NCBI RefSeq assembly: GCF_000715075.1
Contig: NC_134101.1
Coordinates: 139,638,237 to 139,702,236, forward strand
Direction of reading: 5' to 3'
From: Nicotiana tabacum
Lineage: Eukaryota > Streptophyta > Magnoliopsida > Solanales > Solanaceae
Length of the DNA stretch: 64,000 bases
The notes below the pieces were generated by a model. It did not search any database. It was given only the letters and a program-made list of their open reading frames with translations, and was not told where the DNA came from. Below, piece by piece: positions 46,491 to 58,741 of this stretch (positions are counted from its first letter, which is position 1; every line of letters begins with the position of its first letter). The position numbers were made by a program, and so were the translations under genes.

Positions 46491-47364
46491 CGAGAATTTT
46501 GTTCATCGCGAACGCGATGGGAGGCCCGCGAACGCGAAGAAGGGTTGCCTGGCAGTGTGTAAGTTTGCAAAAATGGATTTGGCTAATTTCATCTTATTTC
46601 CTCCATGGGAGACGACCTAGGAGCAATTTTGGAGCTCCATCTTCATCATCAATGTCTAGATTTTAACATGAAAAATCATGGAAATTAGTGGAAATTTGGG
46701 GTTTTGAAGAAACACCTAGAAATTTATATTTTTTGATTTTGACCATGAAATTGGACATGTAACTTGGAATAAATTATATATTTGAGTTTGTGGTGTTATA
46801 GGTAAAGTTTATCTTTGAAGATTTCAGAATCCGGGCACGTGGGCCCGAGGATGATTTTATCGACTTTCCAAGCGAGGTTGGAAATTGTTGTAAATAGTAT
46901 TATAATGGGTATTTGAGTATATATTAATGCGTTTGCATAATTATTTACTAGTTTTGGACCGTTGGGCATCTGTTTGAGTCATTGGAAGGGCTTGAGAGCC
47001 GGTTATGAAACTTCGGAGTGAGGTAAGTCTCCTTTCTAACCTTGTAATAGCGAATTAACCCCATAGGTGAACTAAATTATTATGTGCTTCTATTTATGGG
47101 GGCTACGTCCGCACGAGGTGACGAGAGTTCGTACGTAGTTACTAGCTATACTTATGATCGGGTAGTTTTAGGCTTACATCATGCCTTGTTTAGATTGTTG
47201 TTGATTTATGTAGTTTGTCTTGAGAAGAAGTGAGATTGAGGTAGCTTATTAAATGTTTTGAAATGACTCAAAATTGAGCAAAAGTAGGGAACTTAAAATC
47301 TTTTAGTTAAAATACGTAATTTAAAAAGAATTGAGGAATACTTTAATAACATAAGAAATGTATG

Positions 47365-47520
47365 TGTAACCGCGTCACACGTATGATCCGCGAGCGGGAT
47401 AATTCCTTATGCTTATATTTGACCGTATCGCAAGTATGATTTGAGAGTGGAGAAATCCCTTAAACTTATATTTGTTTGAGTCGCAAGTATGATTCACGAG
47501 CGGGGTAACTCCTTCTACTA
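47365..47520 (+). repeat. three-unit array in the E4 LTR
   Basis: Units of about 60 bases share CGCAAGTATGATT, GAGCGG and CTTATATTTG-like blocks, starting near 47371, 47428 and 47482. Confidence 0.7.
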
Positions 47521-47557
47521 CACTCATAGGAGCGGGCCGATCGCCTCGGCAGGTTAA

Positions 47558-47562
47558 TAGAT
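47558..47562. repeat. target-site duplication of E5 (left), TAGAT
   Basis: TAGAT precedes TGTGACGACC and recurs exactly at 58099-58103. Confidence 0.9.
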
Positions 47563-48507
47563 TGTGACGACCCGGCCAGTCGTCTTAAGAATTAATGCCC
47601 CGATCCCCTATTAACTGCTTTTCCTGTGTTAATTTCTGCTATTTTGATTTACCTGGATGTTCGGTTTTAAGTTTCGGAGAGTTTTGGGACACTTAGTCCC
47701 TAAATGAGAGCTTAAGCGTTGGAAAGTTGACCGTAGTCGAAGTAGTAAGAAGACAACCTCAGAATGGAATTCCGATGGTTCCGTTGGCTCCGTTGGGTGA
47801 TTTCAGGCCCAGGGGCATGATCAGATGGTGTTTTGGAGGTCTGTAGCTAATTTAGGCTTGAAATGCCGAAAGGTCGAATTTTGAAGTTTCCGGTTTGATA
47901 GTGAGATTTCGATCCGGGGGTTGGAATAGAATTTCGATAGTTGGAGTAGCTCCATAATGTTAAATGTGATGTGTGTGTAAAAGTTTAGGTCATTCGGACG
48001 AGGTTTGATAGACTTTTTGATCGAAAGCATATTTTTAGAGTTTTTGAGTTCTTAGGCTTGAATCCGTGGTTGATTCGTCATTTTGATGTTGTTTTAGGTA
48101 TTTTAAGAATTGGTATAAGTTTTGATAGTGGTATTAGACTTGTTTGTGCTTTTGGTTGAGATCCCGGGGGCGTCGGGATGATTTCGGATGGTTGTCGGAA
48201 GAATTGGAAGTGGTTTGAAGCAGCTGAAGCTGCTAATATCTGTCATAACAGCACCTACAGTTGGGTCTCGCAGGTGAGGAGCCGCAGAAGCGGCGGAGAA
48301 ATCGCAGAAGCTGAATTGGGGAGGATCAGCAAGGTCCGCAAATGCGGGAGACTTACCGTAGAAGCGGTACCGCATCTATGAATGGGTAATCGTAGGTGCG
48401 GAAGCTGGTCTTTAAGTGAAAGGTCGCAGATGCGACCAAGTCCTCACAGAAGCGGGACCGCAGATGCGATCCCAGGGCCGTAGAAGCGGATTAACTGGGC
48501 AGAAGCA

Positions 48508-48515
48508 TATAAATA
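48508..48515 (+). promoter_or_regulatory. TATA box of the E5 5' LTR
   Basis: TATAAATA follows the CpG-rich cluster directly and is conserved at 56338-56345 in the 3' LTR, in the same context (CATATAAATACTTGCC). It is a plausible core promoter; no start site can be proved from sequence. Confidence 0.6.
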
Positions 48516-49374
48516 CTTGCCTTCGCGAAATTTAGCTATTTTTCACCTCTTTTCAAACGGGAAGAAGCTTGGGGAGCATTTTTCAAGAGGGATTTTTAGA
48601 GGAGTTCATCAGGGTAAGGTCTTTGGTCCCTAAACTCGTTATTGGAGTGATTTTTATCATTATAAGCATGAAAAATTAAGGAAAATCAGTGGTAATTTGG
48701 GGGTTAGGGTTTGACTAATTAGAGACCTTTGAGTGAGTATTTGAGGGACCATTTGAGGTCCGATTTTGGTACTTTGGTATGACTAAACTCGTGAGGGTGT
48801 GAGGATTCTGGAAATATAAATTTTGCCCAATTCTGAGATGTGGGCCCTATGGGCATTTTGGTCATTTTACCTAATTTCGCGTATTAGCTTAGCATTTCTT
48901 TGTAGAATTAGTTACTTGAAGTGTTATTTACATTATGCAATTGAATTGAATAGATTTGGGTCATTTGGAGTCGAGTACTCGTGGCAAGAGCGTGGTTTCA
49001 GATTTATTTAAGTTGGTTCGAGGTAAATGGCTTGCATAACCTTGTGTGGGGGACCTTCCCCTTAGGATTTGGTATATTTGATAATTGAAATGCCTTGTAC
49101 GTGAGGTGACGAGTGCGTACTTGAGCTAATTATTGAAAATCTGATTTTCTTTAAGTAATTTCAATTGTGTTCCTTTTTCCTGTTTCATTTTACTTGCATT
49201 TTAAACCTGCTGTTGGCTTAGAAAAAGTATGTCTAATTGAATTAACTGTTTATTTGCTTAAACTGCCTTAATTGAATTATGTGAAGCATGTTAAATTAGG
49301 ATTACCTATTTTACTTGGTACAAAATTGAGCTTAATTGAGTATTCCTTATGTTGTTACTGCGTGTTTTACTTTG

Positions 49375-49640
49375 GGACTACGGGATGGCATCCCGGGAGA
49401 TCCCCTGCACGTATTTATGATTTGAGCTGAGGTGTGGGATACCGAGAGATCCCTAGCACAGATATTGAGGATACCAAGAGATCCTCGGGATACCGAGAGA
49501 TCCCTAGCACGTATATTACGGATAGCAAGAGATCCCTAGCATATATTGAGGATACCGAGAGATCCTCAGGATACCAAGAGATCTCTGGCATCTATTGAGG
49601 GTACTAAGATATCCCCGGGATACTGAGAGATCCCCAGTTA
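49375..49640 (+). repeat. GAGAGATCC array in the E5 5' LTR
   Basis: About nine degenerate units of 22-35 bases around GGATACCGAGAGATCCCTAG. The 3' LTR has the counterpart at 57205-57450 with a different unit number. Confidence 0.8.
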
Positions 49641-50293
49641 TTTCCTTGTGGTTGTTTTGCCTCTGTTTCAGTTCTTGAATTCCTTGTTTTCCTGTGTTAA
49701 ATTCTTATTGTTAGCTTTCAACTATACAGCTTATCTTATACTGTCATACCTTATATTTTTATTTAATCTCAGTAGGGCGCTGACCTTCCTCGTCACTACC
49801 CAACTAAGGTTAGGCTTGGTACTTACTGAGTACCGCTGTGGTGTACTCATGCCCTTTCTGCGCATGTTTTACATGTGCAGATCCAAGTACTTTGACTTAG
49901 TCCTATCACCCTTGAGGCGAAACGACTGCTCCAGATACTTCGAGGTATATATTCCGCGTTCGCAGACCTAGGAGTCCCTTTCCATTCTATCTTGTAGTGA
50001 TAGCCCTTCTATTTTATTTTGTTGATGTAGACATTCCGGAGTTAGAGCATTTTTATTATATTCGTAGCTTGTGAGCCATGGGTTTTCGGTTTTTGGGAAA
50101 ATGTATTGGTTTTAAGAGTTAATATTGTGTATGCCGAACGGCACTTTTAATTACTGTTTCATTACTCTATTTATGTTTTAAATTGTTTTCTTCCGCAAAT
50201 TTGGTTTATCTTCTACAATTTAGGCTTACCTAGTCGTAGAGACTAGGTGCCATCATGATGGTTCACGGAGGGCGAACCGGGGTCGTGAAAAGT

Positions 50294-50305
50294 TGGTATC
50301 AAAGC
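50294..50305 (+). other. E5 primer-binding site (initiator tRNA-Met)
   Basis: TGGTATCAAAGC lies three bases after the LTR end, as in E1. Confidence 0.85.
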
Positions 50306-50491
50306 TCTAGGTTCATAGGAGTCATGAATCACAAGCCGGTTTATTAGAGTCTCGCTGATCGGTATGGAGACGTCTGTACTTATCTACGAGAGACCATGTA
50401 ACTGTTAGGAAAATTCAACTTCATTTGATTTTCTTGTCGTGCGAGATTTCGATATCATAATTCTAAACTTCTATCTTCTATTCTCTCACAG

Positions 50492-51830
50492 ATGGTGAGG
50501 ACATGCGTTACCCGAGATGATCAAGCACCTGCGTCCCCTACTGCAGCCGTTAGAGGCCGAGGACGTGCACATGAGGTAGCCAGAGCACCTGCGCGAGCTG
50601 CCACTGAGGTACCACCAGCAGTTCCAGCCAGAGTTCAGGCACCTGATACACCTATTGTTATTACTACTCCAGTACTTCAGGAGACTCTGGCACAGTTCAT
50701 GAGCATGTACACCACTTTGGCTCAGGCAGGGCTGCTTCCCCTTGTTGCAGCTACATCTTAGGCCGGGGGAGGAGCACAGACTCCCGCCGCCCAGACTCCT
50801 GAGCAGCGAGTGCATGTTGAGTAGGTCCCTGAGATTATTCCTGTACAGCCTGCAGTCTGAGATCAGCCCGAGGACAGGGAAGCATTTTTCGAGGGTGAGC
50901 AGCTGAGGCTTGAGAGGTTCAAGAAGTACATGCCTCCTGTATTCAGTGGTCTAGCATCGAATGATGCTCTGGGATTTCTAGACGTGTTATCGTATTCTCC
51001 GTACCATGGGTATATCAGGATCGAGCGGGGTTTCTTTCACTACTTTCTAACTTCGAGGAGCCGCCTATGAGTGATGACGCACCTATGAGTTAGATAGCCC
51101 GAATGAGGCTACTTCACTGACTTGGACTCAGTTTTCAGATCTGTTCTTGAGAGAGTATGTTCCTCAGAGCCTCAGGGACGCATGGCATGCAGAGTTTGAG
51201 CACTTGCGCCAGGGTGCTATGACTGTCTCAAAGTATGCTGTCTGTTGCACTAATTTGGCTAGAAATGCCCCAGCCTTGGTTTCTACTATTTGCGAGAGGG
51301 TTCACCGGTTTATTGAGGGCCTTATTCCCAGTATCAAGTCTAACTTGGCTTGTGAGTTGGAGATGGATATTTCTTATCAGCAGGTGGTGAGCATTGCTAA
51401 GAGGATTAAGGGTATGCATGCTAGGGAGAGAGAGGAGAGGGAGGCTAAGAGGTCTTGAGAGTCGGGCCATTATTCTGGTGCCCGTGCCCCAGTTATAGGC
51501 CATCATGGTAGGGGCTATATGAGTCGCCCTATTCATTCAGATCTTCTAGTAGCCAATGGTATTCCAGCTCCTCCTAGACCTTAGGAGCCTTATTATGCAC
51601 CTCTGATATCTACCGCGCCTCCTGCGCGGGGTGCTTTCAGAGGTTAGTCCAGCAGACCTGGACAGAGCCAGTCATAACCATCACGTCCTCCCAAAGCTTG
51701 TTTTGAGTGTGGTGACACACGCCATGTGGTAAGGGATTGCCCTAGACTTGGGAGGAGTGCGCCTTTACAGACTTCTCAGCTACAGCGCGCCCCGCAGAGT
51801 TCTTAGAATATGGTTACAGCTCTAGTTGCT
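50492..51830 (+). pseudogene. gag: E5 gag
   Basis: It starts at an ATG at 50492, about 190 bases after the primer-binding site. A basic, alanine/proline-rich N-terminus leads to the gag core (RFKKYMPPVFSG near 50920; LREYVPQSLRDAWHAEF near 51150; ERVHRFIEGL near 51300). The zinc knuckle CFECGDTRHVVRDC at 51699-51740 keeps the C-X2-C-X4-H-X4-C spacing. TAG or TGA stops lie near 50759, 50822, 50860 and later, and there is a frameshift in the core. It would be the particle-forming protein; this copy cannot make it intact. Confidence 0.82.
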
Positions 51831-51899
51831 ACCCACCTGCTCAGCCAGCCAGAGGTGGAGGTCGAGGAGGTAGAGGTTTCCCTTGAGGGGGAGGCCAGG

Positions 51900-54800
51900 C
51901 CCGATACTATGCCCTTCTTGCCCGTACCAAGGCTGTTGCCTCCAATTATGTCATCACAACTGTTATACTGGTTTGTCACAGAGATGCATCGGTTCTATTC
52001 GATCCAGGCTCCACTTACTCTTATGTGTCTTCTTATTTTGCTCCGCATTTGGGTGTACCTCAGGATTCTTTGAGTTCTCCTGTTTATGTTTCCACTCCTG
52101 TGGGAGATTCTCTTATTGTGGACCGCATTTATCAGTTGTGTTTGGTTGATCTTGGTGGTTTTGAGACCAGAGTCGATTTATTGTTGCTTAGCATGGTAGA
52201 TTTTGATATTATCTTGGGTATTGACTGGTTGTCGCCCCATTTTTCTATTCTTGATTTTCACGCCAAAACTGTGACACTGGCTGTGACAGGTATACCGTGT
52301 GTTAAGTGGAGGGGTACTTTAGATCACACTCCCAGTAGAGTTATTTCTTTCCTTAAAGCTCCGCGTATGGTTTAGAAGGGGTATGATGCATATTTAGCTT
52401 ATTTGAAAGATGTCAGTATTGATACCCTTTTAGTTGATTTAGTCCCAGTAGTACGGGATTTTCCCGATGTGTTTCCAGCTGATCTTCCCGGCATGCCGCC
52501 TGATAGAGATATTGATTTTGGCATTAATCTATTGCCGGACACTCAGCCCATTTCTATTCCTCCGTATCATATGGCTCCTCCTAAGTTGAAGGAGTTGAAA
52601 GATCATTTACATGAATTTCTTGATAAGGGTTTTATTCGGCCTAGTGTATCACTTTGGAGTGCTCCTATCTTGTTTGTGAAGAAAACGGATGGTTCTATGC
52701 GTATATGTATTGAATATCGCTCAGTTGAACAAGGTTACAGTGAAGAACCATTATCCTTTGCCTTGTATTGATGATCTGTTTGACCAACTTCAGGGCACAT
52801 GAGTGTTTTCTAAGCTTGACTTGCACTTAGGTTACCATCAGTTGAAGATTCAGGAGCCAGATATCCTGAAGACTACTTTCAGGACTCGGTATGGTCTTTA
52901 CGAGTTCCTTGTTAGGTCATTTAGGCTGACCAATGCCCCAACAGCCTTTATGCATTTGATGCACAATTTTTTTTGTATCTTGACTTGTTCGTCATTATCT
53001 TTATTGATGATATTCTGGTGTATTCTCGGAGTCGGGAATATACTGACAACACCTGAGGACTGTGCTTTAGACTCTGAGAGAGAAGAGGTTATATGCTAAG
53101 TTCTCGAAATGTGAGTTTTGGTTGGATTTCATGGCATTCTTAGGCCACGTGGTATCAAGTGAGGGTATTCAGGTGGATCCGAAGAAAGTAGAGGCCGTGC
53201 AGAGTTGGCCCAGACCATCATCAGCTACAGAGATCCACAGTTTCCTTGGCTTGACGGGTTACTACCGTTATTTTGTTGAGAGGATTTCATCGATTGGAGC
53301 CCCTATGACCAAACTGACCCAGAAGGGTGTTCCGTTCTAGTGGACAAAAGAGTGTGAGGCGAGCTTTCAGAAGCTCAAGACAGCTTTGACTACAACCCCA
53401 ATTTTGATACTGCCTACAAGTTCGGGGTATTATACGGTCTATTGTGATGCCTCTAGGATTTGCCTCAGAGAGGTGTTGATGCAGTACTGTAGGGTGATTG
53501 CCTACGCGACCAGACAATTGAAGGTACATTAGAAGAATTACCCTGTCCACAACCTTGAGTTAGCTGCCATTGTTCACGCCCTGAAGATCTGGCGTCATTA
53601 TTTGTATGGGGTTCCCTGTGAGATTTATACTGATCATCAGAGCTTGCAGCACCTGTTCAAGCAAAAGGATCTAAATTTGCGCCAGAGGAGGTGGTTAGAG
53701 TTGCTAAAGGACTATGATATCACCATTTTGTATCACCCGGGCAAGGCCAATGTGGTGTTCGATGCCTTGAGTCGCCAGGCAGATAGTCTGGGGAGTTTGG
53801 CTTATTTACTAGCATCTGAGAGACCTATGGCAGTGGATGTTCAGGCCTTAGCCAGCCAGTTTGTGAGATTGGATATTTCGGAGCCCAGACAGGTTCTAGC
53901 TTGTGTGGTTTCTCGGTCTTCCTTATTTGATCGTATCCGGGAGTGTCAGTATGATGACCCTCATTTGCTTGTCCTTAAGGACAAGGTTCAGCATGGTGAT
54001 GCCAGAGATGTGACTATTGGTGATGATGGAGTATTGAGGATGCAGGGTCGGATTTGTGTACCCAATGTTGATTAGCCTCGAAAGATGATTCAGGAGGAGG
54101 CCCATAATTTGCGGTATTCCATTCATCCTGGTTCCGCGAAGATGTATCATGATTTAAGGCAGCACTACTGGTGGATGAGGATGAAGAAAGATATAGTTGG
54201 ATTTGTAGCTTGGTGCTTAACTGTCAGCAGGTGAAGTATAAGCACCCGAGACCAGGTGGGTTGCTTTAGAAAATAGAGATTCCAGAGTGGAAGTGGGAGC
54301 GGATCACCATGGACTTTGTAGTCGGGCTCCAACGGACTTTGAGAAAGTTCGATGCTATTTAGGTGATCGTGGATCGCCTGACCAAGTCCGCACACTTCAT
54401 TACGGTGTGTACTACCTATTCTTCGGAGTGTCTAGTGAAGATTTATATCCAGGAGGTTATTAGGCTGCATTGTATTCCAGTTTCCATCATTTCAGATAGA
54501 GGTACTCAGTTCACATCACGGTTCTGGAGGGCCGTTCAACATGAGTTGGGTACTCGGGTGGAGTTGAGTACGACATTTCCCCCTCAGACAGATGGACAAT
54601 CCGAGCGCACTATTCAGATTCTTGAGGATATGCTCCTTGCGTGTGTGATTGAGTTTGGAGGGTCTTGGGATCAGTTCTTGCCATCAGCGGAGTTTGCTTA
54701 CAACAACAGCTATCAGTCCAGCATTCAGATTGCACCGTATAAGGCTTTATATGGTAGGCGGTGTAGATCCCCGATGGGTTGGTTTGAGCTGGGTGAGGCT

Positions 54801-55335
54801 AGATTATTGGGCACAGACTTGGTTTAGGATGCTTTGGATAAGGTTAAGGTGATTCAGGATAGACTCCGCACAGCTCAGTCCAGATAGAAGAGTTACGTGG
54901 ACCGGAAGATTCGTGATATTTCCTATATGGTTGGAGAGCGCTTTTGCTTTTAGTTTTGCCTATGAAAGGCGTTATGAGATTTGGTAAGAAAGGGAAGTTG
55001 AGTTTGAGGTTTATTGGCCCTTTTGAGGTATTGAGGCGTGTTGGGGAGGTTGTTTATGAGCTTGAATTACCTCCCATCATGGTAGGAGTTCATCTGGTTT
55101 TTCATGTTTCGATGCTCCGGAGGTATCACGGTGATCCGTCACACGTGTTGGATTTCAATTAAGTCCAGTTGGACAAGGATCTATACTATATTGAGGAGCC
55201 AGTGGCAATATTTAACAGGCAGGTTAGAAAGCTGAGGTCAAAGAACATTACATCCGTGAAGGTTCAGTGGCGGGGTCAGTCGGTCGAGGAACGACCTAAG
55301 AGACCGAGCAGGATATGCGCAGCCGTTACCCTCAT
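51900..55335 (+). pseudogene. pol: E5 protease, RT, RNase H, integrase, chromodomain
   Basis: The protease site FDPGSTYSYVSS lies near 51998. RT spans about 52480-53170: it has a clean [20 protein letters not shown] segment, a frameshift near 52725, further breaks, and an intact FIDDILVYS box near 53005. RNase H lies at about 53430-53790 ([29 protein letters not shown]). In the integrase zinc finger, HHCC is broken by a one-base loss between the cysteines near 54215. The catalytic residues in ITMDFVVG, IISDRGTQF and DGQSERTIQ are present. A GPF motif is at 55017, and the chromodomain (55165-55335) is frameshifted near its end. Gene order and chromodomain fit Tekay/Del. Confidence 0.87.
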
Positions 55336-55390
55336 ATTTTCACTACTTCAGGTATATCTTTATGCTCGTTTGAGGACAAACGAATGTTTA

Positions 55391-55402
55391 AGTATAGGAG
55401 GA
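55391..55402 (+). other. E5 polypurine tract
   Basis: AGTATAGGAGGA directly precedes the 3' LTR start TGTGACGACC. Confidence 0.7.
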
Positions 55403-58098
55403 TGTGACGACCCGGCCGGTCGTCTTAAAAATTAACGCACCGATCCCCTATTAACTACTTTCCCCGTGATTATTTCTGCTATTTTGATTTGTCGAGATAT
55501 TTGGTTTTGAGTTTCGGAGAGTTTTGGGACACTTAGTCCCTAAATGAGAGCTTAAGTGTTGGAAAGTTGACCATAGTCGGAACAGTGTGAAGACGACCTA
55601 GGAATGGAATTCCAATGGTTCTGTTAGCTCCGTTGGGTGATTTCGGGCTTAGGGGCGTGATCGGATGGTGTTTTGTTGGTCGGCAGCTAATTTACGCTTG
55701 AAATACTGAAAGGTCAAATTTTGAAGTTTCCGCTTTGATAGTGAGATTTTGATCCGAGGCTCAGAATGAAATTCTGAAAGTTGGAGTAGCTCCGCAGTGT
55801 TGAATGTGACGTGTGTGCAAAATTTCAGGTCATTCGGACGAGGTTTGATAGACTTTTTGATCGAAAGCGCATTTTTATAGTTTTGGAGTTCTTAGGCTTG
55901 AATCTGTGGTTTATTTGTCGTTTCGATGTTGTTTTAGGTGTTTTAAGGATTGGTAGAAGTTTGGACAGTGGTATTAGACTTGTTTGTTCTTTTTATTGAG
56001 GTCCCGGGGGCCTCGGGATGATTTCAGATGGTTATCGGAAGAATTGGAATTGGTTTTAAGCAGCTGAAGCTGCTAATATCTGTCATAACCGCGCCTGCGG
56101 TTGGGTCCCGCAGGTGCGGAGGCGCAGAAGAGACAGTGAAATCATAGAAGTGGAAGTGGGGAGGATCAGCAGGGTCCACAGATGTGGGAGACTTACCACA
56201 AAAGCGGTACCGCACCTGCGAATGGGTAATTGCATACGCAGAAGCTGGTCTTTAAGTGAAAGGTCGCAGATGCGACCATGTCCTCGCAGAAGCGGGACTA
56301 CATCAGGCCGCAGAAGCGGATAAATTGGGCAGAAACATATAAATACTTGCCTTCGCGAAATTTAGCAATTTTTCACCTCTTTTCAAACGTGAAGAAGCTT
56401 CGGGAGCATTTTTCAAGAGGGATTTTTAGATAAGTTCATTGGGGTAAGGTCTTTTCTCCCTAAAATCGTTATTAGAGTGATTTTTATCATTATAAGCATG
56501 AAAAATTAAGGAAAATCAGTGGTAATTTAGGGTTTAGGGCTTGACTAATTAGAGACCTTTGAATGATGATTTGAGGGACCTTTTGAGGTCCGATTTTGGT
56601 ACTTTTGGTATGACTGAACTCGTGAGAGTGTGAGGATTTTGGAAATGTAAATTTTACCCAATTCTGAGACATGGGCCTGAGGGGCATTTTGGTCATTTTA
56701 CCTAATTTTGCGTATTAGCTTAGAATTTCTTTGTAGAATCAGTTGCTTGAAGTGTTATTTACGTTATGCAATTGAATTGAAAAGATTTGGGCCATTTGGA
56801 GTTGAGTACTCGTGACAAGAGCGTGGTTTCGGATTTATTTGAGCTGGTTCGAGGCAAGTGGCTTGCCTAACCTTGTGTGGGGGACCTTCTCCTTAAGATT
56901 TGGTATATTTGATAATTGAAATTCCTTGTACGTGGGGTGATGCGTGCATACTTGAGCTAATTGTTGAAATTCTAGTTTTCTTTAAGTAATTTCAATTGTG
57001 TTCCTTTTTCCTGTTTTATACTACTTGCAATTTAAGCCTACTGTTAGCTTAGGAAAAACATGTTTAATTGACTTAATTGCTTATTTGCTTAAACTGCCTT
57101 AATTGTATTATGTGAAGCATGTTAGGTTAGAATTACCTTTTACTTGGTACGAATTGAGCTTAAATGAGAATTCCTTGTGTTGTTGCTGCGTGTTTTACTT
57201 TGGGACTACGGGACGACATCCCGGGAGATCCCCTGCACGTATTTATGATTTGCGGTGAGGTGCGGGATACCGAGAGATCCCTAGCATGGATATTGAGGAT
57301 ACCAAGAGATACCTAGCACATATATTGATTATACCAAGAGATCCCTAGCATATATTGAGGATACCGAGAGATCCTCGGGATACCAAGAGATCCCTGGCAT
57401 ATATTTAGGGTACTAAGAGATCCTCAGGATACTAAGAGATCCCGGTTATTTCCTTGTGATTGTTTTGCCTCTATTTTAGTTATTGAATTCCTTGTTTTCC
57501 TGTATTAAATTCTTATTGTTAGCTTTCAACTGTACTACTTATCTTATACTGTCATACCTTATATTTTTATTTTATCTCAGTAGGGCCCTGACCTTCCTCG
57601 TCACTACCCGACCGAGGTTAGGCTTGATACTTACTGAGTACTGCTGTGGTGTACTCATGCCCTTTTTGCACATGTTTTTCATGTGCAGATCCAGGTACTT
57701 TGACTCAGTCCTATCACCCTTGAGGCGAGGTGACTGCTCCAGAGACTTCAAGGTATATCTACTGCGTCTGCAGACCGAGGAGTCCCTTTCCATTCTATCT
57801 TGTAGTGATAGCCTTTCTATTTTCTTCTGTTGATATAGATATTCCGGAGTTAGAACATTTTTATTATATTTGTAGCTTGTGATCCATAGGTTTTCGGTTT
57901 TTGGGAAAATGTATTGGTTTTAAGAGTTAATATTGTATATGCAGAGCGACACTTTTAATCGCTGTTTCATTACTCTATTTCTGTTTTAAATTGTTTTCTT
58001 CCGCAAATTTGGTTTATCTTCCGCAATTTAGGCTTACCAAGTCGTAGAGACTAGGTGCCGTCACAATGGTTTACGGAGGGCGAACCAGGGTCGTGACA
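55403..58098 (+). repeat. E5 3' LTR (2696 bases)
   Basis: It is colinear with the 5' LTR. It carries the CpG cluster at 56088-56330, TATAAATA at 56338-56345, the array at 57205-57450 and the end TCGTGACA. Many of the differences between the two LTRs are C/T or G/A. Confidence 0.9.
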
Positions 58099-58103
58099 TA
58101 GAT
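58099..58103. repeat. target-site duplication of E5 (right), TAGAT
   Basis: Exact partner of 47558-47562. Confidence 0.9.
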
Positions 58104-58741
58104 GCATCTATGGTTCGCGCCGTTCAAAACTCGGTAGTGCACAATTTACTTTTATGTTGGATCGGGCCGTACACCACGGAATTTCCTATATATATATACA
58201 TACATATTATCCTCATGGAATCGTGCGTAACATTTGGCAAGAAGCTAGTGTATCTTAGCATTTTTCCTTGATTTGAATTATGACAACCTTTTTGATGAAA
58301 TCCACTGTATCTATATATATGCTCCGGTTAAGGAGGGAACTTGCTAGTTGAGAGCTTGAGTAAATTGTAAAGAGAGGAATTGTACCACATATTTTATACT
58401 TGTTTGTTTCATATAATTAATCTGCTTCATATTTATTCACTTTCTTATTGCACTCGATATTATTGGACCACTAGTAAGTGTCAAAATCGACCCCTCGTCA
58501 CTACTCTTCGAGGTTAGACTGGATACTTACTGGGTAGCATTATTTTCGTACTCATATTACACTTGCTGTACATTTTGTTGTACTGGCACATGTATGTCTA
58601 GTGGCCTCGTGGGCGCAGCGGCATGGTTGATACAGAGACTTAGATGGGATGCATCTTATGAGACGATCCACAGCCAACAAAGTCTCCTTCAGAGTAGTAT
58701 TTTTATTTTTTTTCTTTCCAATTTGTATTTCGGGGAGGTAT
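58104..58741 (+). repeat. E4 LTR, right segment
   Basis: It continues E4 after the E5 insertion (TTAATAGAT joins GCATCTATGG). It has the CTCGTCACTACTCTTCGAGG and GGATACTTACTGGGTAGC blocks that lie in the last quarter of E1 and E5 LTRs. It is cut at 58741 by E6. GGTAT (58737-58741) is the presumed target duplication, with its partner outside the window. Confidence 0.75.

Larger units (their letters stand above)
45153..47562 (+). repeat. E4 LTR, left segment (Tekay/Del-like family)
   Basis: A new LTR family starts near 45153 with TTTAATGACCCGATCGGTCG. The expected TG end appears mutated to TT, so the boundary is good to a few bases. It has a direct duplication (about 46125-46490), a CpG cluster with CGCATTCGCGAAGAAGG (46020-46100, 46500-46545) and a three-unit array (47365-47520). 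It is cut at 47562 by E5 and resumes at 58104. No internal region of E4 is visible, so this may be a solo LTR or the start of an element running beyond the window. Confidence 0.75.
47563..50290 (+). repeat. E5 5' LTR (2728 bases)
   Basis: It starts TGTGACGACCCGGCCAGTCG and ends TCGTGAAA, where the 3' LTR keeps TCGTGACA. It carries a CpG cluster of CGCAGAAGCGG words (48240-48495), a TATA box (48508) and a GAGAGATCC array (49375-49640). Confidence 0.9.
47563..58098 (+). mobile_element. E5: Ty3/gypsy chromovirus (Tekay/Del type), structurally complete
   Basis: Length 10,536 bases with exact TAGAT duplications. The 5' LTR is 47563-50290, primer-binding site 50294, gag from ATG 50492, pol to about 55335, polypurine tract 55391-55402 and 3' LTR 55403-58098. 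All landmarks are in the right order, but the coding frames contain many stops and frameshifts. The LTRs differ at roughly one base in ten in the first 340 bases compared by eye, so this insertion is much older than E3. Confidence 0.92.
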
